Source: Anaerolineae bacterium
GTDB taxonomy: Bacteria > Chloroflexota > Anaerolineae > CG2-30-64-16
Direction of reading: 5' to 3'
Length of the DNA stretch: 6,581 bases
Assembly (NCBI GenBank): GCA_025454565.1
Contig: JALOOE010000712.1
Span: forward strand, 1-6,581
Positions 5,920 to 6,581 of the stretch are shown one piece after another. The notes under the pieces were generated by a model, which was not told the origin of the DNA, searched no databases, and worked only from the letters and a program-made list of their open reading frames with translations. The stretch's first letter is position 1, and every line of letters starts with the position of its first letter. Position numbers and translations under genes: made by a program.

Positions 5920-6581
5920 TCAGTTCGTCTTCCGCAGCCAGGTCTCAAAGGTCATCAGCCCCGGATGCAGCTTGCGCAGGGCCGGAATATCGGCTGCATA
6001 GCCGTGATCATTGAACCACGCAAACATGTCTGCCATCTCGGCATTGAAGCTGCGCACCTGTTCCAGCGGTTGCTCGACGAAACGCACCGGCTGGCCGGTC
6101 GTCCGGGTGAGCGCGTGGGCCACCTGGGGGCCGGTGAGCGAATCACCGGCGATCTCCAGCGCCTTACCGATGTACTCTTGTGGCCGGGCAAACGCCAGCG
6201 CGGCGAATGCACCGATGTCGTCGGCCGCGATCATCTGGAGGGACGTTGTCGGGCGGAGGCCGGCAGCCAAGACGCCATCCCGCGGCCCCAGCCACGGCGA
6301 GCGAAGATTGTCCATGAAGAAAACCGGGCGCAAGATGGTAGCGGGCAGGCTCAGCGCGCGGATATGCTCCTCGATCTGCCACTTGCTCTCGAAGTGCGGT
6401 AAGCCGCTCTTGCGATCGGCGCCGCCGACCGAGGTGTAGACAAAGTGCTGGACCCCCGCAGCCTTGGCCGCATCGGCCAGCCGGTTGCCCTGGCGTGTTT
6501 CGCCAACCGAGCCCTCAGGCCCCATGAAAGTTTGCACGCTGAAGGCCCCGTATGCGCCGCGCAGTGCACGGTCGAGGGAAG
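5920..6581 (-). CDS. NmrA/HSCARG-like atypical SDR, 5' end cut by window edge
   Basis: Predicted NAD(P)-binding regulator or reductase of the NmrA/HSCARG type. The frame is open to the right edge, so the GTG at 6537 is an internal valine: the 14 codons upstream encode SLDRALRGAYGAFSV, a normal family segment at the fourth strand of the Rossmann fold. The glycine-rich nucleotide loop lies outside the window. In the 219 visible residues, AAGVQHFVYTSVGGADR (40-56), PHFESKWQIEEHIRA (61-75) with the conserved Lys66, and ATILRPVFFMDNL are hallmarks of this group. The C-terminal part (PVRFVEQPLEQVRSFNAEMADMF) is the usual variable substrate-side region. Together with the following NmrA-like gene, 27 bases downstream, it makes a tandem pair, but the two differ clearly (SVGGADR against MTARGV; HFESKW against LRQVEHY), so they are old paralogs or separate acquisitions, not a recent duplication. 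Confidence 0.88.
   Translation of the reverse strand, partial: SLDRALRGAYGAFSVQTFMGPEGSVGETRQGNRLADAAKAAGVQHFVYTSVGGADRKSGLPHFESKWQIEEHIRALSLPATILRPVFFMDNLRSPWLGPRDGVLAAGLRPTTSLQMIAADDIGAFAALAFARPQEYIGKALEIAGDSLTGPQVAHALTRTTGQPVRFVEQPLEQVRSFNAEMADMFAWFNDHGYAADIPALRKLHPGLMTFETWLRKTN

Noticed and set aside
1..6581. CRISPR arrays, tRNA genes, insertion sequences, phage genes
   Set aside because: No regularly spaced repeats, tRNA-like cloverleaf, transposase motif or target-site duplication was found on reading both strands.

Overview
The window is about 65% G+C (estimated by eye) and densely coding, and it reads as a chromosomal stretch from a free-living, probably environmental bacterium. The family mix (CehA-type PHP hydrolase, YcaQ-like glycosylase, MATE pump, PIG-L deacetylase, NmrA-like reductases) and the CACGGAG-type palindromic repeat would suit Chloroflexota or another soil or sediment phylum. 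No rRNA or lineage marker is present, so the taxonomic guess is weak.

Left part (1-3656): a PHP-domain metallohydrolase enters from the left edge and ends tail-to-tail, with a 23-base overlap, against a minus-strand YcaQ/AlkZ-like winged-helix DNA glycosylase. A divergent intergenic region of about 200 bases follows. It holds an extended -10 promoter candidate and two related 11-base dyads just ahead of a complete MATE-family efflux transporter on the plus strand.

Middle (3636-4889): base composition drops to roughly half G+C. On the minus strand, in transcription order, lie a decayed PIG-L/LmbE deacetylase (two frameshifts, an internal deletion and a lost C-terminus), a GNAT acetyltransferase, and a 54-codon ORF. 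The small ORF starts inside the GNAT stop codon (ATGA overlap) and runs 21 bases into the end of the MATE gene. This block looks like an acquired or recombined segment, and the GNAT-small ORF pair is its most interesting item.

Right part (4890-6581): a 55-base imperfect palindromic repeat sits downstream of two tandem minus-strand NmrA-like atypical SDR genes. These are 27 bases apart and probably form one operon. The upstream one is cut by the right edge.

No RNA gene, CRISPR array, insertion sequence, phage gene or intrinsic terminator with a T-tract was seen. I found no strong candidate for a wholly new system. The points worth a second look are the coupled small ORF, the decaying PIG-L gene, the MATE upstream dyads and the palindromic repeat.
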